DNA from: DATJKD01 sp963728295
GTDB lineage: Bacteria > Pseudomonadota > Gammaproteobacteria > Steroidobacterales > Steroidobacteraceae
Assembly: GCA_963728295.1 (NCBI GenBank)
Contig: CAVSKB010000011.1
Coordinates: 744,001-808,000 of the forward strand
DNA: 64,000 bases
Direction of reading: 5' to 3'
Part shown: positions 1-10,380 of the stretch, piece by piece
Layout of the letters: every line of letters begins with the position of its first letter
How positions within the stretch are numbered: the stretch's first letter is position 1
Made by a program: the position numbers and the translations under genes
Notes under the pieces: model-generated
The model's database searches: none
What the model was told of the DNA's origin: nothing
The model's input: the letters and a program-made list of their open reading frames with translations, nothing else

Positions 1-2
1 TC

Positions 3-734
3 GCGCAGCACCCGGATGTGTACATGAGCGAGAAGAAGGAGCTGCATTTCTTCTACGCGCACTACGCACGCGGCCTCGACTGGTATGCAGCGCAGTTCAG
101 CGCCGCGGGTGAGGCCGTCGCCCGCGGCGAAATCAGCCCGGACTACATGTACAGCCGCGAGGCGCTGGCGAACATCGCCCGGGACCTGGCGGGCGTCCGC
201 CTGTTCGCGATTCTTCGCAATCCGATCGACCGCGCGATCTCGGCTTACGCGTTGCGCCAGGAGCGCAACCAGGGAATGAGCTTCGGCGAGGCCTGCCGGC
301 GGTTTCCAGTTCTCATCGATCGTGGTCTGTACTGCGGCCATCTCGACATGATCGCCGAGTATTTTCCGGCGGAACGCCTCAAGGTGCTGCTGTACGACGA
401 TCTCGTGGCGCGGCCCGGGGCGTTTCTCGACGAGCTCTACGGCTTCATCGGCGTGCGCAAGGGCATCAGGCCTCCCGCCATGGGTACGCGATACAACCGT
501 GTCGTCTATCCCGGGCTGCAGAAGGCGCTGCTTGGAGCTCGTCTCGGCTGGATCATCGACGCGATCAAGGGCACGCCTGCCGGCACCTGGATCCGGCGGC
601 GCAACAGCGTTGCACGACGCGGCAGCGGGGTCGCTACTGCCGCGGATCTCGAGTATCTGCGTGCTGCGTTTGCCGATGACGTGCGGGAGCTTTCGCGGCG
701 GCTGGGCCGCGACCTCGGCGGATGGCTGAATTGA
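3..734 (+). CDS. PAPS-dependent sulfotransferase, 5' end outside window
   Basis: The frame is already open at the window edge and stops with TGA at 732-734, so the N-terminal P-loop that binds PAPS lies upstream. The visible part starts with HPDVYMSEKKELHFF, the stretch that normally follows the P-loop in this family. It contains LFAILRNPIDRAISAY, the 3'-phosphate-binding motif with its Arg and Ser. The family moves sulfate from PAPS to a hydroxyl of a sugar, lipid or protein in the cytoplasm. Another sulfotransferase starts five bases downstream on the same strand, so the pair is probably co-transcribed. The polysaccharide genes nearby suggest a glycan acceptor, but the acceptor cannot be read from the sequence. 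Confidence 0.85.
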   Translation, partial: AQHPDVYMSEKKELHFFYAHYARGLDWYAAQFSAAGEAVARGEISPDYMYSREALANIARDLAGVRLFAILRNPIDRAISAYALRQERNQGMSFGEACRRFPVLIDRGLYCGHLDMIAEYFPAERLKVLLYDDLVARPGAFLDELYGFIGVRKGIRPPAMGTRYNRVVYPGLQKALLGARLGWIIDAIKGTPAGTWIRRRNSVARRGSGVATAADLEYLRAAFADDVRELSRRLGRDLGGWLN

Positions 735-738
735 AGTG

Positions 739-1755
739 ATGGCGCCGCGCGCACCAATCCTGCTGTTCGGCATGCCGAGGTCCGGCACGACCTGGCTCGG
801 CAAGATCTTCGACAGCCATCCGGAAGTTCTCTACCGGCACGAGCCAGATACCTGGCAGCGCCTTACCGACGTGCCGATAGTCGCGGGTCGCGCCACCAGC
901 CCGATACACGCGGCGCGTCTGCAGGCCTTCGTCGAGTCGTTGCCGGCGATACGGGCCGACCGCGTCTGCGGCAAGCGGCCCTTGTTTCCGAAATCGTACG
1001 CGACGCGATCGGCGGTGCGCCGCTATGCGATCGCATCGATGCTGTACAAGGCTGTCGCACGCGCGGGTCTCAGGACCGATCCACCTACGCCACCGCAGCC
1101 CGGTGATGGCAAGGACTATCGACTGGCGTGGAAGTCGATCGAGTCGCTGGGCCGCCTTGGCCTGGTGCTCGAGAGCCTGCCCGACGCACGTTCGGTGCAT
1201 ATCGTTCGCCACCCCTGCGGCTATGTCGCATCCGTGCTGCGCGGTGAGGCTGCGGCGCGTTTCGATCACAATGCGGCGGCCGCGGATTTCCCGATCTACG
1301 AGATGTTGTCCGGGACGGCACCTGCCCGCCGGCGCGGCCTGACGCTCGATCGGTTCCGCGTCATGCCGGTCGTCGAGCGACTCGCGTGGCGCTGGGTGAT
1401 CTTCAACGAGTTCGCGTCGGAGGACACCACTGGCGAGCCCCGTAACCGCGTCCTGTACTACGAAGAACTCTGCGCGTCACCTGAATCCGTCACGCGCGCA
1501 TTGTTCGATTTCTGCGCGCTCGGCTGGAGCGAGCAGACGGCGCAGTTCCTGCACAGCAGCACCACGCGGAGCCGCGACGACTATTACAGCGTGTTCAAGG
1601 ATCCGCTTGCGAGTGCCTGGCGCTGGCAGTCCGAGCTCTCCGCGGAGGACGCGGCGATCGTGGCCCGCGTCACCGCGGATTCCGCGCCAGCGCGGCCCTA
1701 TTTCGTGCCCAGTACGTGGAATCGTCCAGCGACCGGATTCGGTTCGCCCGGCTGA
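739..1755 (+). CDS. PAPS-dependent sulfotransferase
   Basis: This is a complete enzyme of about 338 residues. The P-loop FGMPRSGTTWLGKIF lies at residues 10-24, right at the N-terminus as expected for the family. The 3'-phosphate-binding motif VHIVRHPCGYVAS lies near residue 155. The start is ATG 739; an in-frame GTG at 736 is equally possible, and both directly follow the stop of the preceding sulfotransferase. With that gene it forms a two-gene unit. It resembles sulfotransferases of exopolysaccharide and exosortase loci more than carbohydrate-kinase-fused types. Substrate unknown. Confidence 0.85.
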   Translation: MAPRAPILLFGMPRSGTTWLGKIFDSHPEVLYRHEPDTWQRLTDVPIVAGRATSPIHAARLQAFVESLPAIRADRVCGKRPLFPKSYATRSAVRRYAIASMLYKAVARAGLRTDPPTPPQPGDGKDYRLAWKSIESLGRLGLVLESLPDARSVHIVRHPCGYVASVLRGEAAARFDHNAAAADFPIYEMLSGTAPARRRGLTLDRFRVMPVVERLAWRWVIFNEFASEDTTGEPRNRVLYYEELCASPESVTRALFDFCALGWSEQTAQFLHSSTTRSRDDYYSVFKDPLASAWRWQSELSAEDAAIVARVTADSAPARPYFVPSTWNRPATGFGSPG

Positions 1756-1774
1756 ACGATGCGCCTGCGCCGAA

Positions 1775-3810
1775 TCAGGGGGCCTGCCAGTCGACGGGTT
1801 TGTACACCCAGACCTGACCCTCGAAGCCGTTCCCGAGTCCCAGCATCACGTCGTGGCTGCGCAGATACTTCCATTTGCCAAGCACACCGGTCGTTCCTGT
1901 CAGTGCCGGGAGGTTCGCGCCGGATACCGGTGCGGGTGCGACGGTCCAGCCCGTGGCCGTGAAGGCCGATCCGGACGCCGGCGGCTTCAGGTGCCATATC
2001 TGGCCATCGCCGTTCCACAGCACGAACACCGATCGCCGCGGGTCGAAATCCATGCCGTGCAGTTTCGACAGCACGAACTGGCCGTTGAAAGTCGGCGGCA
2101 CGAACTTGATCGGGTTGTTGGCTGGACCGGGCGTCGCGACATTCCACATCACGATGCCCAAAGCCCGTGCCCATCTTCGCGGTGCGCAGATAGAGCCGCC
2201 GCACGGGGTCGTAGGCGCCCGCGCCCTGGTCGGAATAGCTCTTAAGCCCGGGCCCAATCAGGTCCCAGCGATCGAGCGAGGGGTTCTCCAGGCTCGGTAT
2301 GCGGTAGCGGAACAGATCACCGCCGTTTTGGGCGACTCAGTCACGAGGACGGACTCGACGCCCTGTTCGACCACGTACGCCGAAGTGCCATTGACAAACG
2401 AGTCCGGACGGCTTGCGCCGATGCCGTTGACGGCGATCGCGTTGCGGTTCATCCACATCCGCCCGCCGATCACGTTCGCCAAGATCGCCGCAAGCCGTCG
2501 TGCCGCCGACCATGTCCGCGCCGGCGCGGCTCGGGTCCCACAGATACGGGCCGGTCTTGGTCACTCCGTCCTAGAGCATGAAGGAGCCCCGGTGTTGTAG
2601 ATCGCGCCGCCGAAGGTAATGAAGCGATCGGCGAGGGCGAGGAATTCCTGGTTGTCGTAGGTATGCGAAGAAATCGGCGCATTGAGCGCGCCGTCCATGG
2701 CGAAGAATCGCCGGTCGTCGAACGGCGCGTCCACAGCGCTCGGCAGTGAGGCACGGTGCCACCGGAGATCTCCCGCATCAAAGCGGTAGACGTCATTGCC
2801 GGCATAGTTGGCGTGACCGCCGCCCCAGATGATCAGGTGACGGCGATTCGGATCCCAGGTCATCGAGCTCCACGCCGTGATGATCTTGCGAGGGTCGCCG
2901 AGCGGCACACCGTTCACGCGCGCGCGCTGCTGCAGCGGAGTCCAGACGTCCTCGTAGCGGTTGAGGTTGACCTTGATCCAGCTCCCCTCGGGTGCCGCGG
3001 CGATGCGGCTCCTGAGCGCGTCGCCGGAAGACGGTGGGAACACTGTGATCGTCACGCTCGCCGTATCGGTACCGCCTCGTCCGTCGGACACCGTATAGGC
3101 GAAGCTGTCGTTGCCGTCGAATCCTGCAGCAGGCGTATACGCCACCATCCGTCGGCGTGCGCAGTCGCCGTGCCATGCGCGGGGGAGCCCACCGAAGTCA
3201 CATCCAGATCGTCCCCGTCGGCGTCCGTGTCGTTGGCGAGCACCTCAACGACGACCGGCACGTCGCGCGGCGTGCTCGCGGGGTCGTCGGCCGCGAGCGG
3301 CGAGCGGTTCGCCGGAGGGGAAAGCAGGTCGGCAACGGAATAGCGCCCGTCCGAGAAGATCACGAACTCGACGCCGGTAACCGTGTCGGTGCCGTCGCTT
3401 CCGGTGAGCGCCTGTACCTGAAATGTTGCGCTGGTGCCTGTGATCGCATGGCTCGCGCGGGCTCTTGCGAAGCGGGCGTCGTCGCTCCCTGGTCCGCCAT
3501 CGATGATGTCGTTGCCGGGTCCGCCGATGAGCAGATCGGCACCGCCGCCGCCTTGCAGCCGGTCATAGCCGTATCCGCCGTCGATCGCGTCGGCGGCGCT
3601 GGAGCCGATGAGCCGATCGTCACCGCCCCGGCCGCGAAGGTCATGCGCGGCGGAGGAGGAGGACACATCGATCACGTCCGCCGCATCGGTGCCCTCGATG
3701 ACGATTGCGCTCCATGCGCAGGGTGTGGCGATGCCAAGCGCGAGGGAAACGACGACAGGAAAGGCGGCGCGTCGCCCACGCGGGACGTTCTTCGTCGAAC
3801 AATGCGCCAT
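1775..3810 (-). pseudogene. secreted RTX-repeat / bacterial Ig / kelch-like protein, broken by several frameshifts
   Basis: Translating across the breaks gives one exported protein of about 670 residues. It has a signal peptide (hydrophobic VVVSLALGIA, cleavage near CAWSA), then RTX calcium-binding nonapeptides such as GGGGADLLIGGPGND, then a Big_9/cadherin-like module (VLANDTDADGDD to FAYTVSDGRGGTDTASVTI). It ends in a kelch or galactose-oxidase-like propeller (HLIIWGGGHANYAGNDVY). The frame changes near 3145, 2585, 2480, 2325 and 2195, and an in-frame TAG lies near 2573. The ATG at 3810 was chosen because the signal peptide follows directly. It could be a true pseudogene or a gene damaged by sequencing error. 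It lies between sulfotransferases and another surface protein, so a cell-surface or matrix role is likely. Confidence 0.6.
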
Positions 3811-3954
3811 CGGTCCGCTCGGCAACTCCCTTCCGACGGACAGTATCGCACGCGGAATCCGCGGGCGGACGCCTCGAGCGTCGCGGGCCGCTGGCAGGCG
3901 TTCTGTCAAATCGCGCCCGTGCCGGCGCGTCGCGGGCCTCGTTATTTACATGCG

Positions 3955-6080
3955 TTAGATGCGGAACCAGCCCGGCATCTCGATCGGCGCGGTCTCCGCC
4001 GAAGGTCGCTGCTCGCCGCCGACGAATACTGCCGTGCGCGGCGGCGGCGGGTACGGCCAGGGCCCGGGCCCCTGCTTCTCGACCTGCGCCGCATCAGGAT
4101 GGTTATCCAAGTCGAACCAGCGGCGCGGGTCGCTCATGTCCTCGACGGTCCAGCCCTCATAGCGGTTGTTCGCGAAGAAACTCACGCTGCGCTCGACCCA
4201 CCCCGACGGCACCGTGCCCCAGATCTCCGACGAGGAGCCCTGGAAGGCCGCCTCGCGCGGCGCGGTGCCGTCGTCGCGGAACGCGGACTGACGTCGGTCG
4301 CCGTCATTGATCCAGCGGAACCGGTTGTAAGCGACGTACTTCTTGAACGTGTACGGGTTCGCCGGATCGGCGATGTCGTACGAGCGGACCACCCTCCAGA
4401 ACTCGGGGTTGACGAAGGTCTCGGGTCCCGCGGTGAATCCTTCGGGCGCAAACCCGGGGTGCACCGAGCTGAGCGGCGGATCGAAGCTGATGTCCGGATA
4501 GGCGGGAGAATCAGCGCCCCACATCCCGCGTCGCGCGCGCAGGAATATCAGGCCGTTGGAGGGCCCCCAGCGTTCCTTGGAAAACGCTGCCGACCAGGTC
4601 GTTGTTGTAGATGACGACTTCGCCCGAGCTCGCGACGTCGACGACCTTGTCCGAGCGCATGCCGACGGCGAGATTCTGCTCGTCGAGCATGCCGCTCAGG
4701 TAGCTGTTGCGGATGCTGACGAAGGAGCGCGTGGACTTCACGCCGCTGCACTCCTTCGAGCCCGTGATGCGGATGTTGTTGATGAGCAGGCGCGAGTCGA
4801 GTCGCCCCTCGATGTACATCTGGTGCCGCAGATTGCTCTGCCAGCCCATCTGCGAGCCGTGGAAGTTCCAGAACCAGTACCGCCAGCTGCCACCCGGCGC
4901 TCGGTGAGCCGGGCGGCGCCTTGAAGCCGTTCGCGTCGCGGGTCGAATCGTGCTGGTAGACCTGGGTGACGTAGAGGTTGACCTCGCGGTCCTCGAGATT
5001 GAGGCTCGTGTTCACCGTCGTGTCGTGCAGCTCCAGATTCTTGAGATAGCCCGTCTCGAGCCCGTCGAGGTTCAGGTTGTCGTGCGCGAGCACCGGGCGG
5101 GTTCCCGGCTCGCCGATCACGTACAGGTTGAGCAGCCCGCGCTGCAGGTAGAAATCCTCCGAGTACGTCCCGGGCGTCACGAGCAGCACGTTGGGCGATT
5201 CGTAGGGCGCATCGCCACGCAGCTTGCGCTGCATGTCGTTCCACGAGGTGGTGCCGGAGTCGTGGCCGATGCCCGGGAAGCGTTGGGCGGCGCCTACACC
5301 CCATGCGACCGTCGGCTCGAGCACGCGGACCCTGAACTCCTGCGAGCTCGCGGATTCCGTCGGCGCATTGAGGCGCACGCGCGCTGTGGCCGTGCCATTA
5401 CCCGTGCCGTCGTAGCTCAGGATGCCGGTAGCCGGGTCGTACGTCACGCCGTCGACCTCGCCATCGATGACTTCAAGCCGGGTCTCGACGCGCGGTCTCC
5501 AGCCGCTCTCGTTGCGGAGGTCGCCGGGCGTCCAGCGGTTGCGCGTGTCGAGATGGAAAATCCCGAGATGCTCGGTCTCGGAGTAGCCGCGGACGAAAAC
5601 GATCTCGGGAATCTCGGCGAAACGGAACGGGCCTCCGGCCGAAGGCATGTCCGGCGGCTCAACCGGTGGCGGTGGCGAAGGCGTGGTGCCAGTCGCTTCG
5701 ACACGGATACTGAAAGGCGACAGGGTCCTGCGCGCATTTCCGTCGGACACGGAAAGCGTGACGTCCTTGAAGCTGCCGACGTTGACGCTGTTCGGCGTTC
5801 CGGAAAGTCGGCCGTTGCTTGCGTCGAAGCTGAGCCATCCGGGCAGGTTCGCAACGGCGAAAGTGAGCGGCTGGCCGTCCGGGTCGGCGGCGCGCGGCGT
5901 GAACTGGTAGCGTTCGCCCGCGCGGACCTTTGTCCTTGGCGTGCCGCTGATGGTCGGGGGACTGTTCTGCGTCGAGTCCAGGCCGAAGGAGAAGGAGTCG
6001 TCGCCATCGTCCTTGCACGCACTCATCGCCACAAGCAAGACACCGAGTGCGAGGGCCTTCAGACCGGTCGTCAACTGCAT
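3955..6080 (-). CDS. lipoprotein with cadherin-like (dystroglycan-type) domain and beta-helix, frameshifted
   Basis: The N-terminus MQLTTGLKALALGVLLVAMSAC ends in a lipobox (MSAC), so the protein should be lipidated. A CADG/He_PIG-type Ig module follows at about residues 30-125 (DPDGQPLTFAVANLPGWLSF, RLSGTPNSVNVGSFKDVTLS). After a Pro-rich linker comes a long region with beta-helix-like repeats (LYVIGEPGTRPVLAHDNL, NSYLSGMLDEQNLAVGMRS). Start 6080 is preceded by GAAGGA; ATG 6098 is the alternative. One extra base near 4870 and another near 4525 break the frame, leaving about 700 residues after correction. A c-di-GMP-I riboswitch sits upstream on the same strand. Beta-helix proteins of this kind are often polysaccharide lyases, epimerases or adhesins; no catalytic signature was recognised. 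Confidence 0.65.
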
Positions 6081-6217
6081 CGTTCTGTCCTTCGTCATGA
6101 TCCAGAGCCAACGCGCCGGATGTGCGGCGAGCTGCGTGGCGCATCAGACGGCAGGAGAGTCGAGTGCCGGGATGGAACGGCGGACGGGGACGGTGCGTTG
6201 CGCGGGGAAGCGGCCCT

Positions 6218-6308
6218 GCGCTCCGGCAACCCCGCTATCGCCCGCGCTTCGTGCGGGGACCGGAGGCTTTGCGTCCCCGCCTTGCGACGGGTTTGCCCTT
6301 GGTGCGTC
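6218..6308 (-). promoter_or_regulatory. cyclic di-GMP-I (GEMM) riboswitch
   Basis: Read on the minus strand, this stretch carries the conserved blocks of the class I c-di-GMP aptamer in order. They are AGGGCAAACC, a short stem closed by a GCAA tetraloop, GGGACGCAAAGCCUCCGG, a variable P3 stem (CCCGC / GCGGG), then GAUAGCGGGGUUGCCGG. The tetraloop and its receptor, and the ACGCAAAGCC core that contacts the ligand, are all present. It lies about 140 bases upstream of the beta-helix lipoprotein start (6080) and downstream of the decarboxylase gene. No clear terminator hairpin is visible between aptamer and gene, so whether c-di-GMP turns the gene on or off cannot be read. Confidence 0.9.
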
Positions 6309-6340
6309 GGGATGAAGTATTCGACAGATCGCGCGTCGTC

Positions 6341-6362
6341 GGCTGAGACGCAACTCTCAGCC
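6341..6362 (-). other. perfect hairpin after the decarboxylase gene
   Basis: GGCTGAGA and TCTCAGCC form an eight-base stem with a six-base loop, about 20 bases beyond the decarboxylase stop and just before the riboswitch. There is no following U-tract, so it may stabilise the upstream mRNA's 3' end or act as a weak terminator rather than a classical one. Confidence 0.4.
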
Positions 6363-6382
6363 TGCATCGAGCCGGCATTACG

Positions 6383-7622
6383 TCAAAGAAGCAGCTCGAG
6401 CGGCGGCGGATGACTCAGAAATCCGAGCGGGCTCGCAGTGAAACCGTAGGCGCCCGATTGAAACACGGCGATCAGATCGCCTTCACGTGCCTGGTCGAGC
6501 TCCATTCGATCCGCGAGCAGATCGAGCGGTGTGCAGAGCGGGCCCGACGACGGAGACCTGCTCGCGCGGACCCACGCCGATGCGGTTCGCAACCAGTACC
6601 GGATAGTTCTTCCGCAGCACCTGGCCGAAGTTGCCGGAGGCCGCGAGGTGATGATGCAGCCCGCCGTCGGTGATCAGGAACACGTGGCCGCGCGAGACCT
6701 TGCGGTCGAGCACGCGACAGACGTACACGCCCGCCTCGCCGACCAGGAACCGCCCGAGCTCGAGCACGATGTGCGCATCGGGGAACTCCGCCTCGATGCG
6801 CGGCGCGAGCTCGCGCAGGTTGGCGCCGATCGGTTCCAGGTCGAGCAGCTTCTCGCCGGGGAAATAGGGTATGCCGAATCCGCCGCCGAGATTCAGCAGG
6901 CGTACCGGCGCAGGTGCGTGGCGCGACAACTCGAACGCGAGCGCGGCGGACTTCTGCTGTGCCTCGATCAGGATCTCCGGGCGCAGGTTCTGCGAGCCGC
7001 TGAAGATGTGAAAGCCCCAGAACTCGAGCGGCAGCCGGGCCAGTTCCTCGAGCAACGCGGGCACAGCCTCGGCGTCCACGCCGAACTGCTTTGGTCCTCC
7101 CGCCATCTTCATTCCGGAGGACTTGAGTTCGAAGTCGGGATTGACGCGCACGGCAACTCTGGGCCGAGATCCACTGCGCACCGCGAGATCGGCTAGCCGC
7201 CGCATCTCGAGCGGCGACTCCATGTTGACGACGATGCCCGCAGCGACGGCTCGCTCGAGCTCTGCGATGGTCTTGCCCGGCCCGGCGAAGCTGATCTCGG
7301 TCCGATTCACGGCCGTGGCGAGCGCGACGTCGAGTTCCGCCGCGGATGCGACATCGAGACCGTCGACCAGGCCGGCAAGGTGGTTTACGACGCCGGGCAG
7401 CGGATTCGCCTTGATCGCGTAGTGGAGTCCCACCGCCGACGGCAGAGCCGCGCGGAGCATCTCGACCTTGCGCGTCATGACCGATCGATCGTAGAGATAT
7501 AACGGCGTGCGCCCTGCATCGGCCGCGATCGCGGAGATCCGTCTTCCGCCGACGACGAGCTCGCCATCCTGAACCCCGTACCAGGGCATCGGCGGATGCT
7601 GCGAGAATGCATCGAGCGTCAT
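6383..7622 (-). CDS. PLP-dependent decarboxylase, exosortase-A system-associated, frameshifted near 3' end
   Basis: This is a fold-III PLP decarboxylase related to diaminopimelate/ornithine decarboxylases. It shows LHYAIKANPLPG (the Lys that binds PLP), FGVDAEAVPALL, WGFHIFSGSQN and LNLGGGFGIPY (phosphate-binding glycines). The family, found next to exosortase A, pairs with an acyl-CoA ligase exactly as here. ATG 7622 is in frame with the upstream ligase in this sequence. An extra C near 6543 shifts the C-terminal part (VVGPLCTPLDLLADR to the stop at 6383); with it removed the length is about 412 residues, normal for the family. It probably makes a modified amino-acid-derived group for the exported polymer; the substrate is not established. 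Confidence 0.8.
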
Positions 7623-9209
7623 GCCAGTTCCGCCAAAGCATTCACGTACGCTCGCAGCGAGCGCCGGCCGGTCGAACTTCCCGTTAGGGTTCCGCGGCAA
7701 AGCCGTCAGCCATTCGATGCGATGCGGCACCATGTACAGCGGCATTTGCGCGCGGCAATGCGCGAGCAACCGCTCGTCTCCGTCCGAGGGGACGCCGGAA
7801 TCCGGCGGCGATGCGATCAGTACGATGCCTTCGCCCAGCGCGGGATGCGGAGCGGCGACGGCTACGGCATCACCGACCAGGCCCGACGCGTATACGATCT
7901 CCTCGACCTCGGTCGGGCTCACGCGGTAACCCGACGTCTTGATCATCTCGTCGCGGCGACCGACGAAATAGAGATAGCCTTCGGCGTCGCGCCGGACCGT
8001 GTCACCGGACCACACCGCCATCTCCGTCAGCGGCAGCTCCGTGCGCTGCGCGGGCACCGGCCGGAAGCGCTCGGCGGTCTTGGCGGGATCGTTCCAGTAG
8101 CCGAGGCCGACCAATGCGCCGCGCTGCACGAGCTCGCCCGGCTCGTCCGGATCGCACGGTGTCCCGTCGGGTCGCACGACCATGATTTCCGCGTTCGGGA
8201 TCGCCTTGCCCATGGAGTCGGGCCGCCGATCGATTTCCTCCGGAGGCAGATAGGTGCCGCGGAACGCCTCGGTGAGACCGTACATCAGAAAGGGTCGCGT
8301 ACGTGGCAGCGCGGCGCGCAGCTTGTCGAGCGTCGCGCGTGGCATGCGGCCACCTGAGTTCGTCATGTACCGGAGGTGCCCGTCGATCCCGGAGGGCCAC
8401 TGCAGGTCCGCAAGCTGGATCCAGAGCGGGGGCACCCCGGCGAGCCCCGTGATGCGGTCCTTCTGAACCGCCGTGACGATGTCCTTCGCGAACAGGTGGT
8501 CGATCAGCGAGACGCTGGCGCCGACCAGGAACGCCGTCGTGAGCTGACTGAAGCCGTAATCGAAGCTGAACGGCAGCACCGCGAGCAAACGGTCATCCGC
8601 TGTGTTACCCAGATACCCGGCGACGCTCGTTGCGCCGCTCATCATGTTGCGATGTGACAGCACCACGCCCTTCGGACGGCCGGTACTGCCGGACGTGTAC
8701 AGGATCGCGGCGACGTCGATGTCGATGACTCGATGCAGTGACCGGGACCCGCTCGTGAGCAGGGCAGGCCAGGTGAGCTGCGCGAGACCGGCACGCGCCG
8801 GCGCGCGTGTCTCACCGCCGACGACGACTACTGCACGCAGTGCCGCTGACGACGCGACCTCGGCGGCGACGTCTGCCAGCCGGTCGGCGCTCGTAACGAG
8901 AATGGACGCTGCCGAATCGCGCAATATGTGCCCGACCTGCGCGCCCTTGAGCAACGGATTGACCGGTACGAACACGCCGCCGGCCAAGCCCGCGGCGAAG
9001 CAGGTGACGACGGTCTCGACACGCTTGTTGAGATAGATCGCAACCCGCCCCTGCTTTTCGAGCCCGGCCGCGCACAGCCCGCGGGCCGCGGCGTCGATCG
9101 CGCCCGCCAGCTCCGCGTAGCTGACCGTGGCATCTCTGTGCCGGAGTGCGACCCCGTCCGGCGTATTCACGGCGGATCGCAGTGGAAGGTCTGGAAGCAG
9201 TCCGGTCAT
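7619..9209 (-). CDS. acyl-CoA ligase (AMP-forming), exosortase-A system-associated
   Basis: This is an ANL-superfamily adenylating enzyme of about 529 residues. The P-loop-like ILYTSGSTGRPKGVVLSHRN is near residue 170, YGLTEAFRGTY near 310 and YFVGRRDEMIKTSGYRVS near 415. The C-terminal catalytic lysine region is NPNGKFDRPAL. The family sits beside the PLP decarboxylase in exosortase A / PEP-CTERM loci and activates a carboxylic acid as acyl-AMP/CoA. In this sequence it runs without a stop into the decarboxylase. An ATGA at 7622-7619 would give a stop overlapping the decarboxylase start if one extra base lies in the last ligase codons, so separate genes are more likely than a true fusion. Confidence 0.8.
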
Positions 9210-9316
9210 TCAAGGTATCCGTACGCCCGAGCGAAGCTCCGTAGTCTAGCGGCCGCGATGGACGTGAAAAGGTGAAGTGCTTGGCAGGCGCCGATCAGAG
9301 CGCCCCGGCGCCCCGG

Positions 9317-10255
9317 TCAGCGGCGCGGATCTTCGGCATACAGACGCTCGAGGATTGCGCGTATGGCTTCGAACTCCGCCGCTTCGACGCTGGGCCGGGA
9401 CTGTTTGTCGAGACGCATGTCGATTTCACGCCGGATCGGAAGCGGTGCGCCCGTCCGCTCGCGGTACCAGTCGGCCACTCCGTCGAGCACCGCCTGGGGC
9501 CCGAGGCACAGCGACTCGTAGCTAACGAACATGAAGCGGTCTGTCCCGATCCGCGCCTGGTCCTCGCGGATGTCCCGTTCCAGTTCCACGACCTGCGCGC
9601 AGACCTGCTCGATCGGCGCCAGTCGCCTGATGCGTTCAAAGGCGCGCGGTCGCGCCGAGAGCCAGGCAGTCTCATCGCCGAGGAAGCGCCGCCTGCCGGC
9701 GAGGATCGACTGCGCGGTCATTTCGGGAGAGCGGTGCAGGTGTATGAAGAGGGCCTCGGGAAACGCCGCCGCAAGCGCGCACAGGCGAGGCGCATGACGC
9801 TGCCACTTGCTGACGAAGGGCGCGTGCTGGCGCCGCTGCAGCTGGTCGATCGTTGCGCGCATCTCGCCGACGGCGGCCGGGTCGAGGCTCGCGGGTTCTA
9901 TGTAGTCCAGCGAATCGGGGAGCCAGCGGTTCCACAGCCGCCAGCCCTGGTTTGGCGCGTTCCAGCCACGCGTGGACCCGAACGTGCTCGCCAGATCGTC
10001 GGGTGGACTCTGACCGCCGAACAGGTCCGACATGGCCGCAATCGTTACCGGACTCTCCGGAAATGCTGCCATCAGGTTCGAGAAATACGCCAGCCGGAAG
10101 CGTTGCAGCAGCAGCTGATAGAGAAGCGTCGAGCCGGATCTCGGCAGCGAGATCACGAACAGTGGCCCGTAAGTGAGCCGCGCCGGCGGCTCGAGGCGTC
10201 GTCGCTCGTGCCCGGCCAGACGGCGCGACAACGCCCTGCGGGCGGCGGAAATCAT
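9317..10255 (-). CDS. sulfotransferase family protein
   Basis: This protein of 312 residues has the P-loop FVISLPRSGSTLLYQLL at residues 33-49 and the 3'-phosphate-binding segment LFIHLHRSPEMTAQSI near residue 170. These are the two PAPS-contact motifs of Sulfotransfer_3-type enzymes. It is the third sulfotransferase in the first 10 kb. It lies 107 bases upstream of the acyl-CoA ligase on the same strand and divergent from the polysaccharide deacetylase, fitting a role in sulfating a surface glycan or a precursor of it. Acceptor unknown. Confidence 0.8.
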   Translation of the reverse strand: MISAARRALSRRLAGHERRRLEPPARLTYGPLFVISLPRSGSTLLYQLLLQRFRLAYFSNLMAAFPESPVTIAAMSDLFGGQSPPDDLASTFGSTRGWNAPNQGWRLWNRWLPDSLDYIEPASLDPAAVGEMRATIDQLQRRQHAPFVSKWQRHAPRLCALAAAFPEALFIHLHRSPEMTAQSILAGRRRFLGDETAWLSARPRAFERIRRLAPIEQVCAQVVELERDIREDQARIGTDRFMFVSYESLCLGPQAVLDGVADWYRERTGAPLPIRREIDMRLDKQSRPSVEAAEFEAIRAILERLYAEDPRR

Positions 10256-10380
10256 GCTGCGGTCACGCTCAAGGGCACCTGCGCCGACGGATCCGTGTGA
10301 CGGTACGCAAGATCTTGCGCAGGCGATAGTCTAGTCTTGCCAGCGCGGCCGCTGGTTCTGCGGTGGTGCCCGGCAAGCGC

